Below, one piece after another: positions 52,001 to 61,500 of a stretch of 64,000 nucleotides of DNA. Each line of letters opens with the position of its first letter. Position 1 is the first letter of the stretch. The stretch lies in contig JAPFBE010000003.1 of assembly GCA_034336665.1 (NCBI GenBank), positions 63,469,352 through 63,533,351 of the forward strand, in the 5' to 3' direction. Under the pieces are notes generated by a model. It was not told where the DNA came from, ran no database searches, and saw only the letters and a program-made list of their open reading frames with translations. The DNA is from Luscinia megarhynchos (Eukaryota; Chordata; Aves; Passeriformes; Turdidae). The position numbers and the translations under genes were made by a program.

Positions 52001-52880
52001 CCTTCATTCTTAACCCTACTTTCGTGCTTCTTAATAATTGATTTCATGATCTTCAAAATGTAGATCATTATACTTGATCTCATTTTTTTCAAGTCTCTTT
52101 TATATAAAACGATTTTACAAAAATCAGAGAACTGTGTGAAGAGCCAAGTCCTGTCTCTTCACCTATGATACCACATAGACAAAGAACAGTTCTGAACTCT
52201 AGACAGGTGTTTTTGGAAAATGATTATTCTGCAGAAGACTTCTAAAATGAAAGGTGAATGATTCTGCTATTTTCAGAATGGGTTGGCTGAACTCTCTTTT
52301 TGACTTTTTGAAGAAAAAGTTTCCTCTTTCTAAAGTGTATAAAATGAAAGGTGAGGTATTAGAAATCAGGGAATAAAGCTGATATTTAATTTCGTTCACT
52401 CGGAATCTGTTGGCTCAAGCAAAAGGTGACCCTAGACCTGGCTTATATGTAAATCTCCACTGAAATAGAGGATAAATACAGAATAATGAAGGTCTCCCAG
52501 AAGTAAAACCTTTGCTTTCTGCAATGTATAAATCAATTACAGAGGTTTTTTTTCTCCAAGATTTTTCAATCCAGTAAACGCAACAAACAGTAGTGCTTTA
52601 GTAGTATATTTTTAATTAATAGTTCCTGAGAGAAGATTTCTTCCTTAAAAGGGTAGTTTTAAGCTTTTTACTTCTTACCTATTTGAGGTTACACAAATTT
52701 TCAGGGGTCCAAGAAACTGTTTTTTTTATTCTCTAGCAAGAGAGGGAGAATATTTCCTACCTTCACTTTCAAGAGATTTGTCAGGATTGAAGAATTTGCA
52801 ACAAAATATACTTACGATGGTGCTTGTTCTGTATTGGACAGCAGCAAACAAAAGCTCATCAACAGTACCAGCCTTTCCAT
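12466..52880 (-). CDS. C4: Complement component C4, Asp-type, with two apparent frame breaks (41 exons)
   Basis: Forty-one exons on the - strand join with canonical borders to about 5.05 kb of coding sequence, near 1,683 codons (human C4: 41 exons, 1,744 residues). C4 is a secreted thioester protein; activation by C1s or MASP-2 exposes the thioester, and C4b binds covalently to the target surface and helps form the C3 convertase. Hallmarks in order: signal peptide, MG domains, beta/alpha furin site RRQRR (about residue 662), anaphylatoxin domain, thioester GCAEQTM (Cys about 990), catalytic-position Asp (about 1105), acidic tyrosine patch and alpha/gamma furin site RRKR (about 1396), C345C domain. 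The two furin sites (three chains), GCAEQTM and QQQADGSF identify C4 rather than C3 or C5. The frame breaks at the exon 16/17 junction and in exon 40, so it may be a pseudogene or the assembly may have errors. Exons are listed in the block entries below. Confidence 0.93.
15979..16007. repeat. Poly(A) tract
   Basis: Twenty-nine consecutive A, then A-rich sequence to 16024, within the long intron between C4 exons 39 and 40. I see no target-site duplication or retrocopy attached, so it is listed as simple sequence. Confidence 0.9.
17318..18635 (-). other. C4: C4 exons 37-39: start of C345C (netrin-like) domain
   Basis: Exon 37 (18546-18635) encodes [13 protein letters not shown] and [11 protein letters not shown], the gamma-chain cysteines that open the netrin module. 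Exon 38 (18087-18179) encodes [10 protein letters not shown] and [13 protein letters not shown]. Exon 39 (17318-17401) encodes [10 protein letters not shown] (a possible N-glycosylation site) and [13 protein letters not shown]. All joins keep phase 1. In C3, C4 and C5 this domain is involved in contacting the partner protease or convertase component. Confidence 0.92.
19618..21053 (-). other. C4: C4 exons 34-36: gamma-chain MG8 strands
   Basis: Exon 34 (20966-21053) encodes [20 protein letters not shown], exon 35 (20338-20412) [19 protein letters not shown], and exon 36 (19618-19726) [17 protein letters not shown] and ILYDFYNP. These match human C4 segments ending SDRYVSHFETEG and LYDYYNPE. 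Exon 34 has two candidate acceptors eight bases apart; only the upstream one (exon from 21053) keeps frame, although the downstream CAG at 21045 looks stronger. Confidence 0.92.
22473..22641 (-). other. C4: C4 exon 33: acidic tyrosine patch and alpha/gamma furin site
   Basis: The exon encodes [18 protein letters not shown], then [11 protein letters not shown], then SLQYKICVR. The acidic run around one Tyr corresponds to the sulfated tyrosine region of human C4 (which has three Tyr). RRKR at about residues 1393-1396 is a furin site at the place where human C4 is cut into alpha and gamma chains. Because C3 and C5 lack this gamma-chain cleavage, the exon is strong evidence that the gene is C4. 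NSSS is a possible N-glycosylation site. Confidence 0.94.
23315..24659 (-). other. C4: C4 exons 30-32: second half of CUB domain into MG8
   Basis: Exon 30 (24501-24659) encodes [19 protein letters not shown] and [15 protein letters not shown], exon 31 (23852-23911) [20 protein letters not shown], and exon 32 (23315-23408) [20 protein letters not shown]. They match human C4 DTVIALDALSAYW, FSLGSKINVKVGGNSKGTL and NTTCQDLQIEVTV. NNTC gives a possible glycosylation site at the same place as human NTTC. Phases are consistent. Confidence 0.92.
25106..30331 (-). other. C4: C4 exons 24-29: thioester domain
   Basis: Exons: 24 (30128-30331), 25 (28753-28828), 26 (28180-28336), 27 (26703-26798), 28 (26229-26397), 29 (25106-25272). 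Exon 24 carries the thioester [16 protein letters not shown]; the Cys and Gln needed for the bond are present, but the usual middle Gly is Ala. Exon 26 ends [20 protein letters not shown]: the residue equal to human 1106 is Asp, 115 residues after the thioester Cys, the same spacing as human C4. An Asp there leaves the thioester to be attacked directly by amines, favouring amide bonds to protein. Exons 27-29 supply [35 protein letters not shown] and YGGGYCSTQ, the family's alpha-helical barrel motifs. No stops; all phases agree. Confidence 0.95.
27690..27841 (+). repeat. CR1 LINE fragment, 3' region
   Basis: The text atactgaagcaggttaccca, ctggacatggccctgtacag and ttggactagatgagctctgg is the forward-orientation CR1 3' region, somewhat diverged. 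It lies in the C4 intron between exons 26 and 27. Confidence 0.75.
31406..34395 (-). other. C4: C4 exons 20-23: MG7 and first half of CUB
   Basis: Exon 20 (34256-34395) encodes [20 protein letters not shown] and NYLPNDLQ; exon 21 (33209-33421) [33 protein letters not shown]; exon 22 (31896-31947) [11 protein letters not shown]; exon 23 (31406-31486) [20 protein letters not shown]. Human C4 has [47 protein letters not shown] and PNMIPDGDFNSYVRV at these places. Exon 21 is noticeably GC-richer than its surroundings. All borders are GT-AG and in phase. Confidence 0.92.
35351..35760 (-). other. C4: C4 exons 18-19: alpha' N-terminal region and MG6
   Basis: Exon 18 (35649-35760) encodes [20 protein letters not shown] then [12 protein letters not shown]. 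The acidic stretch directly after the activation cleavage matches the EEDLIDEDD region of human C4, which binds C2. Exon 19 (35351-35421) encodes [20 protein letters not shown], matching LPDSLTTWEIHGLSLS. The first codon of exon 18 (Gln) is shared with exon 17, so the activation site is AGLAR followed by QYNE. Confidence 0.92.
36630..36831 (-). other. C4: C4 exon 17: anaphylatoxin (C4a) domain
   Basis: The exon encodes [36 protein letters not shown] and [14 protein letters not shown], the six-cysteine anaphylatoxin fold, and ends AGLAR, the Arg at which C1s or MASP-2 would cut. Its 3' join to exon 18 is in phase. Its 5' join is not: with the evident acceptor (exon from 36831) it begins CCG AGC AGA, whereas exon 16 leaves one base and demands two. 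One surplus base near 36826-36831 would explain it. Translated as written, exon 17 would be misread and stop within about 45 codons. Confidence 0.9.
37689..37760 (-). other. C4: C4 exon 16: beta/alpha furin site
   Basis: A 72-base exon with strong acceptor (ctgcctccccag) and donor (gtatgt) encodes [17 protein letters not shown] then QKKMSGI. It matches human C4 LSCPKEKTTRKKRNVNFQK, with RQRR as the furin site separating beta and alpha chains at about residue 662, and the conserved Cys upstream. The equivalent C3 exon has, to my knowledge, the same 72-base length. Confidence 0.9.
40699..40744. repeat. Short TTTAATTA-type tandem repeat
   Basis: Several copies of an eight-to-nine-base AT-rich unit (attatttaatt) in C4 intron 12. 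Low-complexity sequence without visible function. Confidence 0.8.
41470..41940 (-). repeat. Old CR1 LINE fragment
   Basis: The + strand begins atcacagaaataatttctga, later shows actgagcaagcccagttccc and tcagcctgtcttggtgggtc, and ends near tttgctggaccccctcgg. This pattern is the reverse complement of an older, diverged CR1 3' half. It lies in C4 intron 12. Confidence 0.7.
43719..51383 (-). other. C4: C4 exons 2-10: MG1-MG4 of the beta chain
   Basis: Exons: 2 (51191-51383) [20 protein letters not shown]; 3 (50152-50331 side: 49972-50152) [17 protein letters not shown]; 4 (49245-49315) [19 protein letters not shown]; 5 (48866-48951) [20 protein letters not shown]; 6 (48104-48186) [20 protein letters not shown]; 7 (46911-46998) [17 protein letters not shown]; 8 (44456-44561) [18 protein letters not shown]; 9 (44156-44279) [16 protein letters not shown]; 10 (43719-43834) [18 protein letters not shown]. 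Exon 3 spans 49972 to 50152. QTDKPIYTP and FVPGAPF are general markers of the C3/C4/C5/A2M family. The exon 3 donor (gttaaa) is weak, but the frame continues correctly into exon 4. Confidence 0.93.
52816..52880 (-). other. C4: C4 exon 1: start codon and signal peptide
   Basis: ATG at 52880 opens [16 protein letters not shown], a textbook secretory signal, followed by TEQAP and a strong donor (gtaagt). The exon leaves two bases, completed to Ser by the single leading base of exon 2. The ATG context (ccaATGG) is acceptable. I chose this frame because it alone both gives a signal peptide and joins exon 2 in phase. Confidence 0.88.
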
Positions 52881-52900
52881 TGGAGAACTCTACAACATCT
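52881..52900 (-). promoter_or_regulatory. 5' UTR of C4 with a possible acceptor site
   Basis: Reading the - strand, cttctgttttgcag ends at 52899, 18 bases before the ATG. It looks like a splice acceptor, so the C4 transcript may begin in a separate non-coding exon further upstream. No convincing TATA box was seen nearby. Confidence 0.35.
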
Positions 52901-55900
52901 GCAAAACAGAAGCACCAAAGAGCCACCATCAATCCAGCTGCTGGCTGTAGGAAATGGGCTGATAGCACATTGCAGCAAATAATGTTGCCTATCCTGGTTA
53001 TTTATTAATAACTTGCAAAACTCTGCAAGCAATAGTGATGGACATGCTGGTGGTGCACACAGCAATACCCCAGGGAGAAACATTCTGCACTAAGTCACAA
53101 CTTTATGTTTTATTGTTCATCCATTCTCTCCCAGCTTCAATGGTTTCACATGATAGCACTAAAACTCAAGTGCAGAGAGATTTCACAAATACTGCAAAGG
53201 CATCCCAAAATCAAACAAGACACTGTGTCTTAAAGAGTGGCTGTAGGATATTTCTGAATGGTGACAAATTCAGGTGACATGTTCCTTCTCTAAACCTTAA
53301 TTTAACTCCAGGCATCTCTGTGGTCCAGCAAAAGTGAAAGTTCCTTCTGTTTAGACAGCATCAAAGGAACTGTGCTGGAAATCTAGCTGTACAACTCAGT
53401 CTCAGTCTGTGATGCTTGCAGGCATTCATCTGCTTTGACTTCATGGAAAACAAAAGTGATGTCTCTGTCTGAGCTATTCAGCCCAATTTTCCTTCATGGC
53501 CAAGACACTGGGCTTTTCCAGAGGGTAATTAGTTTCATCTTACCATAAACATGTAGGAGGAATCATCAGCTGAAGGCATTCCAGACCTAAAAGGCAGGAT
53601 ACTGATAAACAGGGGTGGAAAGCCCATTTGAAGGATAACCATTTGTACATGAACCAGTTTTGATCAAAGGTAAATGAAAGAACTGAAACCCTCCTCAGGT
53701 CTCTTTTTTGCAAACTTTTACTGGACTGTTGTCTCCCAAACACAATTCTGTTGACCCATGGAAATGGAAACATGCCCATCTGATTTACAGGCAGGTCAAA
53801 TCCCAGAAATGATCACATGGCAGCAGTAGCTGGCTTCAAACTTACATCAGGAAAAGCTGCATTTTGCCTGCTCTAGGCATAGTCGTTTCTTGGGTTTTTT
53901 GACATTTTTTGTTCCCCAAGAGACAGTCAGTTCCCTTCACCTCTTCTGGTTTTCACTCTCACTTCAGCTGTCAGAAGGGAGGAAAAACTTGAAGAAAGAT
54001 CCATGTGGATCCTCAGGGTCAGAATCCATGCTCTTTGGGAGATGTTTATAGGAGTTCAGACTCAGGAAACATTAAGAACAAAGTTATTTTCTCTCTGCCC
54101 TCCCTCCCCACCCACTAATTCCCTCTGCAGTTATGCACTCACAAAACTGATTTATTTCCTTGCCAGAATAATTTTCCTCAGGGCTTCTGGCCTTCCAAAC
54201 CCAAGAGAGAGGGTGAGGAAGAGTAGAGATTTCCACCATAAAGCTGGTGTGTGTTCAAGGCAAAGATATGTGGAAGAAAAAGTCCTTTTGGGATCTTGGG
54301 CTTTTGCTCTCCCTAGGGAGCAGAAGAGCCTTGTTAAACCTGCAGCTGGTAAAATAAGGATTTTCACTCTTGCAGGGATAATGGGGAGAGTTAATTAAGA
54401 GCAGCAGTGGCTGTGGAGCATGCTACAGCTCCTGCTCTCTTTAGAGAGAGTTCTGCTGCTCCATCTTGCACTGCTGCCATCCAGGGCTGGAGCTGATGCA
54501 ATCACTGAGCAATCCTAGTCACTAAAGCAGGACAAGAAACAACTGTGAGTGGGTCCTTTGCTTTTCTCCAGATAAACACAGAAAAAGAAAAGAAATAACC
54601 TCTTCAAGGTCAGTGCCCATTCCTTGAGAAAGACGTAAGGGAGTTCTCCCTACTGAAAAGCCAACAAATTCCAGAAGACCACAACACAACCAGCAGGGAT
54701 TTCCTGCTCCTGAAATCACAGGAAAGGCACTTCTGTGAGGCCACACCAAAATCTTGCTCTGTGCCCATCTTTATCAGAGGGGGGCAGATGGGATTTCCAT
54801 TGTCCAGGTTGGACTGTTTGTCAGGCACTGAGGTCTGTTTGCACAGCTATACAAATAGCCATGTATGGACCCACAGCTAGACATTTTCACAGATCACTTT
54901 CTAAAGGGGACCTTGGAAAAGCTATTATCATGCTTTCACTTGTCTTTAATTGGATTTGTACTCTTTTGCTTCCTTAAGTGAAGTATGAATAAATATATAT
55001 GAATACACAACAGCTCTCCATAGCATTATGCTGCATAACTATTTTTACTTGAATTTAAGATGTTCTGACTCTTAACAAACCTATTTTTTCACCAAAATAT
55101 AAACCAGTGACTTCAATTAAATAGAATTTTTTCTCACTGTATCTCACAAACACAAAAGAGCAAGCTTATGCATAGCCACTTATATAATGAGTATTAAAAT
55201 TCCTTATGCTTAATTAGTCTGTCTCTGGGTTTGTATAAAATAATAATTGGTTTTTTAGTATCACAGATTCTTCACACTGTCATTTGTAGTATATTGTAAA
55301 ATATTCCAGTCCAAAACTACACTAAAATATAGCAAATTTAAGCTAAAGAGAATAAAGCAATCCTGGCTGAAGGACTCCGCACATGTGGGAGAGAGAGAGC
55401 ATAGAAAATTCCCTCTAAAATAACTTACATGCCTCTTCTTTTCCTAGAGGCAAAGTCCTTTCCTGTGTACTCATCAGCCACTTTTCACCTATTGATCCTT
55501 CAGCTGGCCCACAGTCCAGCATGGACTATGGAGAGCACAGCTCAGGATTGATGAGTGTGTGAACCCCTAACCTGGGGAGACAGAATTGCTTTGTTTTGAG
55601 TGTGTGCTGTCTCTCCTTTCAGTGCCTTCGTTTGAACTTGGTGGGATTTCACAGTGTTTGGAGCACCAGCAGTAGTTTTTGTTCTTTGGCATGAAGAGCT
55701 TCCCAAAGCCTTTTTCCCCTTAATCAGCCTAAATACTAACGAGACCAAACTCTCCTTTCACTTTCGTCCTGAGGTCTTTCACCTCTGCCTGCAGAAGGGT
55801 ACAAAGGACAGCTTCACAAAACCCATTTCACAAATAAGCACTGCAGAGACATCCTCTCTGCCGAGTTACAGGGAGCTGTGACAAACACAAAAGGCAATAT

Positions 55901-58146
55901 TTCACTTCTGACATTTCAGAAAATTAGATTTTGAAATCCTTTTTTCAACAGCAGACCATGAAGTGTGGGTCTAATTGGAAAAGTTCCTCTTAACAGCAGG
56001 ATAACTTCTCTTTAGTGTCAATGTAAATTGGAATTGTAAATTAAAACTATACTTTTTTTTCTTACCATAATCGAGGTAATAAAATGAAAAGGCTGTAGCT
56101 GCTTTTGCCATAAAAAAAATCTTTAAAAGTTCTGCATTCAGTGCTTTTAAGTGTATTTACTAAAAAAAAAATTATATATTTAGAGGAGAAAACAATATTT
56201 CCCTGGCATTTTCTGCTCTCACTGAGGAGTCTGCATTTCAGGGGGATTAAGCAACAAGCCTTAGTTTTTTCTCATGGATTTCTCCCTTCCTTCTCTCTCA
56301 TTCTCTAAATTCTGTGATTTTCTAAATATTGTGTTGAAAAAATAAAAATAAAGACTTTTGAAAAAACACACAAAACCAGCACTGCCTCTGTAAAATTCTT
56401 ATGTTGCAAAAGTGGTTTATGTAAGACTGAGGGCTCTTTTAGTTCAAGTAACAATTGCATAACACCACTGACATAATATTTCACCCTATTGTACTAATGC
56501 ATCCTGTTTTCTTGGTAAACCATGCTTTTCAGAATCTCAGTGCTTTTGGCAATGAACTGGTCAGGAGGAGAGGAGATACCTGAGCATGCAAGTGACTTTC
56601 TCACCCCAGGTCAAAACATAGGGCTGCTGTATAAATACAGAATATTTGGAGTACTGCCCTTGTACTCAAACATCCTGATACTCTGCCTAGAGGCTTGTTT
56701 TCAAATTTGTCCTTTGTGGTTTTCTTCTTTTTTTTTTTTTTTTTTTCCTTTTCTTTCAGTTTCTTGATAAACTCCAAAGGAACCCCAATTCTTCCTTGTT
56801 ACCAACTCTAAGAAATACAAATTACCTAGAAAAATTAATGTATTTCAAATAATTTGACCTTTCCCAGCTTCTCTACTCCTCTGGACTGTAATGAGAACAA
56901 TTGTCTCTCTAGGGAATTTTTTTCTTCTTTTCATAGGAACAAAAGGTAAGTCTAAAGAAGCAAAGGGCATCTGAACATATCAGTGGAAAAAGCTAAAATT
57001 TTAATTAGCTGAGAAGAGTAAGACCAAAGGTTACAAGTCCAGTTCTGTGGATTTGGAGGCATATTGTGAAATCAAGTAAACCCAGTCTTTTGCAGGAAGA
57101 TTTTAGAGTAGTAATTTATAACTGACCCTCATTCCTGGGATTTCCTGATTTGCTGCATGGAGACACTCTAAAGTTTCAGATGATTCCACAATTGTATAAG
57201 AAAATATTTTACAGGCACAGAAAAGGAAAAAAGAAATCCCATTCCATTCACAACCACAGCTAGCCTTATGCCTAAATCTAAAACATCCACTTCACCCAGG
57301 AGCTCAGAGGAGCAGGGGACGCCAGAAAGGAGAAAGCATCTCCTCTCCCAACCTGGGCAAAGGCTCAGCTCCCACTCCATCACACTCAAGTGAGTTTAGG
57401 TCAGCTCCACTGGCAGATGGGAAGCTGCCCTCCTTTTTTGACCCCTTGGTTTTAATGTTCAAGGATGAAATACAAAGAGAAAGGGGGAAAGGGGACAGGA
57501 TATAAGGGTCAGGAGAATTTTGTTTTCATTGTATAGGAGAAGCTGCTCAGTGACAGCAGTTTCAGTGTCAGGAGCTGGCACCTGCTGTCCTGGTGGAGAG
57601 GGGGCAAGTCTGGATGAGTTTTGTAGCAGCTCAGTGGGACAGTTGTTCAGGTAATGTATGCTGGTCTCTTCTTTCTCAGAAATTTAGCCACGGAGCTCTG
57701 GCCCTTTGTGACACTCGGCTTTTTAGGCAGCTCTTTGGATGAGCAATGTGCTCCTCTGTCCTGTGAGGCACAAGTACTGTATCCAGCCTGGACACAGCAA
57801 TCATAGGAGGAATCTTCCCTCACAAACCCAGTTTTACAGAAAACTACCTCCTGCAAAAGAATGTGAAAGAAGCTCAGCTGCCCTCTCAGTGGCTTGGATG
57901 CAGAGGAGAATATTGATGCCTTCAAAGGGGGACTGACTGGGTGTCCCCAAAGCCCTGCTGATGGTACTTGGGTCAGACACACCCTGCCCAGGTTATACAG
58001 TTGACATTTCATTGCACCTACAGAAACAACAGGTGAAGCTATTAAAAAATGTTAGCACAAAGGATATTTTCATGCATTTAGTCAACACATCTTGGAAGGC
58101 ACATGGATCTGCTCTTGCTAATATGTGACTATATCTTGCTGCTTTG
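52901..58146. other. Upstream flank of C4, no gene seen
   Basis: The 5.2 kb holds the presumed C4 promoter. Open frames here are short, lack family motifs and overlap on both strands. There is a poly(T) run at about 56729-56746. I recognise no exon, RNA gene or clear transposon. Confidence 0.5.
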
Positions 58147-58575
58147 TGCTGGTTTTGGCTGGGGTAGAGTTAATTTTTCCAGAGTAGCTGGTGTGGGGCT
58201 ATGTTTTGGACCTGACCTGAAAGCAGTGTTGATAACGTGGATGTTTTCATTACTGCTGAGCACTGCTGACACAGAGCCAAGGCCTTTCCTGGTTCTCACT
58301 CACAGCAGGCTGTGGGTGCACAAGGAGCTGAGAGCAGACATAGCCAGGACAGCTGGATCCAACTGACCAGAGGGATATTCCAGACCATACCACATGCTGT
58401 CATGTCCAGCACATAAATCTGAGGGAAAAAGGGAGGAAACCAGGCACATTTGGAGTGATGGCCTCTGTGTTCCCACTGTCCCATTTTTACTCTTACAATT
58501 CTCTCCCCAACCTGATGCAAGGGCAATGAGTGAGCAGTTGTCTGGTTCTTAGTTGTTGCCTGGGGTTAAAACACA
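58147..58575 (+). mobile_element. Diverged solo LTR of an avian endogenous retrovirus
   Basis: The segment opens tgctggttttggctgggg and tagagttaatttttccagag, continues with tgctgacacagagccaaggc and gggatattccagaccatacc, and ends gttgcctggggttaaaacac. I recognise this as the common bird ERVL-like LTR, bounded by TG and CA. No primer-binding site or retroviral coding region follows and no polypurine tract precedes it, so it appears to be a solo LTR. No clear target-site duplication remains, suggesting age. Confidence 0.75.
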
Positions 58576-61500
58576 CATATATATTTTTATGATCTGGGCT
58601 GTTCATCCTTGATTTTCACCTGACCTCTAAATGAGGAAGATGAATTTTCAGTCACATCAGCATGTGGTCTAAAAACACATCTGAACTGTTCTGGTTCAGC
58701 TTTTGGTCCCAGCAGGATCTTGCTGCTGTCTCTGCAGCCCTGCTGTGAAAGCAAGGCTGGGGCTGTACCTCTGCTCCCTCCTCTTCTGGGGGAGTGGAAC
58801 AGAGAGGTTTGGCAGCTGGTGCTGCCCAAATCTGGGCATCTCTCTTAGCTTTCCTTCTTCCCCCTGCACTGGGTATGACTGTAGGTTCTGTCTCTGGATC
58901 AGTGAGGAAATAAAGGGCAGTTTTGAAAGAGCCAGTGCCTGTGGCACTCTAAGTCTCAGGCAGAAGCCCAGATCTGTGATCTAATTCCCTGGCTGTTTAT
59001 GCTGTTCCTGGCCTAGGATACCATCTAGCCTTGCACCTGGAGCCCACTGGCTGCTGTCATCTAAATGGTGAAGCAGGTTCCTCCTCAAGGGTACACACAG
59101 CTTGGGGCTGCCAAGGCTGGCCCTTAGCAAGCAGCTCAGCCTTGGGCTGCACTGCTCTGCCTTGCAGGCTTTTCTCATTCCTTGCTGCCACCAGTGACAC
59201 CTTTTTCATCAATTCCTCCTTCTGGTTCAACCCTTTTCTGGAGCCCCCCCTCTTGGTACTAGCTGTACTTTGTTGATGATAACGTGTCTCGAAGAGCTGG
59301 TTTTTGGCCTTGGGTCTTGGGAGAACCGAGATAGGATGGGGGCCCTTGGAATGTGTTTTGTCTTTCTGCCTAGGGCAAGGGCATGGGATACTACTGGGAA
59401 AACTAGCCACTAATACAATAGGCTAATACAAAAAATACAGAGAATACACAAAAGAAAAAGGCAAAAATCAGCACAGGCTCACCAGCAGCAATTTCTTTAT
59501 ATCTGGGGCTGGCTCTTATTTCACAGGCTTTTACACTTCTGCCAGTGATAAAAAAATCAAGAGGCAGTCATCAGAGATCATTAAGAATGGAAACAGAATG
59601 TAATGGATCCCCAAATTTTCAAACAGCTTCCTTTTCTTTGATGACTTCTGTAAAGCTTCTTGGCTTCAGTAAGTACACTGCAGATATACATTTAGGCAGC
59701 AAGCCCAGCTGCAGTGGCTGTGGAGAAAAGTATTAACTTGTACATTATTCTATAAATATCTGCCATAAGTTTGCTGCACACATTCTCCACTGATGGATCA
59801 AAAAGCATTGACTCACAGTGGCAGCATTAACGCCTCTGACCTGGTTCACATGTGGGGTGTCAATATCCTTGAGGACATGGAACCTTGCAGCCACAATCTG
59901 CACAGCCTGCAGCATTTATATACTGCTATTACTGTAGCCTGAAGCAGCAAGAAGGAAGAATTTTAGCAACATTGTTAAAAAAAATATAATGCTTTTCCCT
60001 CTGTTCTAGAGTTAGAGAAGTGTATTCCACACCTGCGATTATCCTCCATGTGATCATTTGGAAATAGCATCTTGTATGTATAGGAGCTTAAACTACTCTG
60101 TAGAATATTCCCATCTTGGTTACACAGTATAAAAGATTCTTTGCCCCTTTGAATACATTAGCTGTGACAGCATCATGCACAGCTTTCACATCTGTAATTC
60201 CCCCCTATCATCTCACTCCCAGAGTCTTGCTGTGCCTGGTTGCAAGCACCCTTGTCCCAGAGATGGATGGGATGGCTCAGGGAGGCTGGAGGGGAGCGTG
60301 CACACTCGTGCAGAGTCCTGGTGCCATCCAGTGGGCAGCTATGCTCTGCACTGCCAGCAGCTTCTGTGGAGGACTCTGCAATGGCCAGCCCTGCTTTCTG
60401 AGACCCCAGGCTTCCACCTACCAGACTGGTGTTGGGAGTAATGGGGAGTCAGCTCTGCCTTACCACGTCCTCAGGCGCTTCTTCTCCACAGGGCAGGATG
60501 CTCCTACATGAGCTGTAAATCCCAGCCCTGTGGCACTGGGTCAACACAGCTGAGTTTTAAAAAGCAATTCGGGTTACTGAAAGGAGGATATCCATCCTAG
60601 CTCATTCCAAGGAGTGTTTAAACACTTGGATGGAAAAAAAAAAAAAAAGGGATAATACCCCCCAAACAAGTCCCGGGGAATCCAGTGGGAGTTCAGAATC
60701 AAGTGCTAGCTTTTGAAACACCTTTGGTGGGATTTTTTTGGAATACTGAGAGTTGTCCACCTCTTGGCATCACAACCTTTATTCACCTGTCTCCAAAACC
60801 ACCTTGTCTAGATACAAGTCCAGGTTTTCATCCAGCTTGCCTGATCTATCATTTTGCAAAAATATGAACCAGCAAAAGCAGTGCTGTTCCAATAAAATTT
60901 TCAGAGTAAGTTTTTACAGTGCTCTCAGTTGGCAGCACAGTTCAGGAACACCTTGCTCTGCCCAGTGCATCAGCCTCATGGCATTAGACCATGCCAGTCA
61001 AGATGAAAAGGTTTGTGCTGACCAACGGAGTTTAATGCCCCTGACCCCACTGCACACCTTATGGAGTTTCTGATTTACTGCAACACACTCTTCCCACTCC
61101 CTGAGAGTCAAGAGCTTATCTGGGAAAACAGATGCCTTGAAAATGTGGGGCCTCTATACTCTGTTCCAGCTAAATTCCACTTAAACTAGAAGGGAGGGTA
61201 AAAGATTACTTTAAACCATCTTTAAGATCCCCCTGTTTCACAGTAGGCAGAGGATTGACTTCACTTCTAATAGGAATTAAAATACCTTAAGGTACTGTGA
61301 TAAAAGACCAGTGTTTAGGAATGCTAACAGCTTTCTGACAAAGAAGAATAGGCAGAGAAGGTCTTTGGCTTCTCTGTCATAGCAGAGAAAAAATATGCTT
61401 TCTGAGAATATTTGTTTTACTACTTATTCCTCTTTACAGTCTGCAGACAGCCCTTCTGATGTGGGAGTTACAGTAGAAGTAAATAATGTGTTAATTATAT

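Noticed and set aside
12466..52880. Identification as C5 or C3
   Set aside because: The C5 possibility arose from the family motifs and the Ala in GCAEQ. C5 lacks the thioester Cys and Gln, and neither C3 nor C5 has the alpha/gamma RRKR site or QQQADGSF.
60116..60511. 131-codon + strand frame
   Set aside because: Low-complexity Cys/Ser/Gly composition typical of GC-rich noncoding DNA, no domain, and an equally long overlapping frame.
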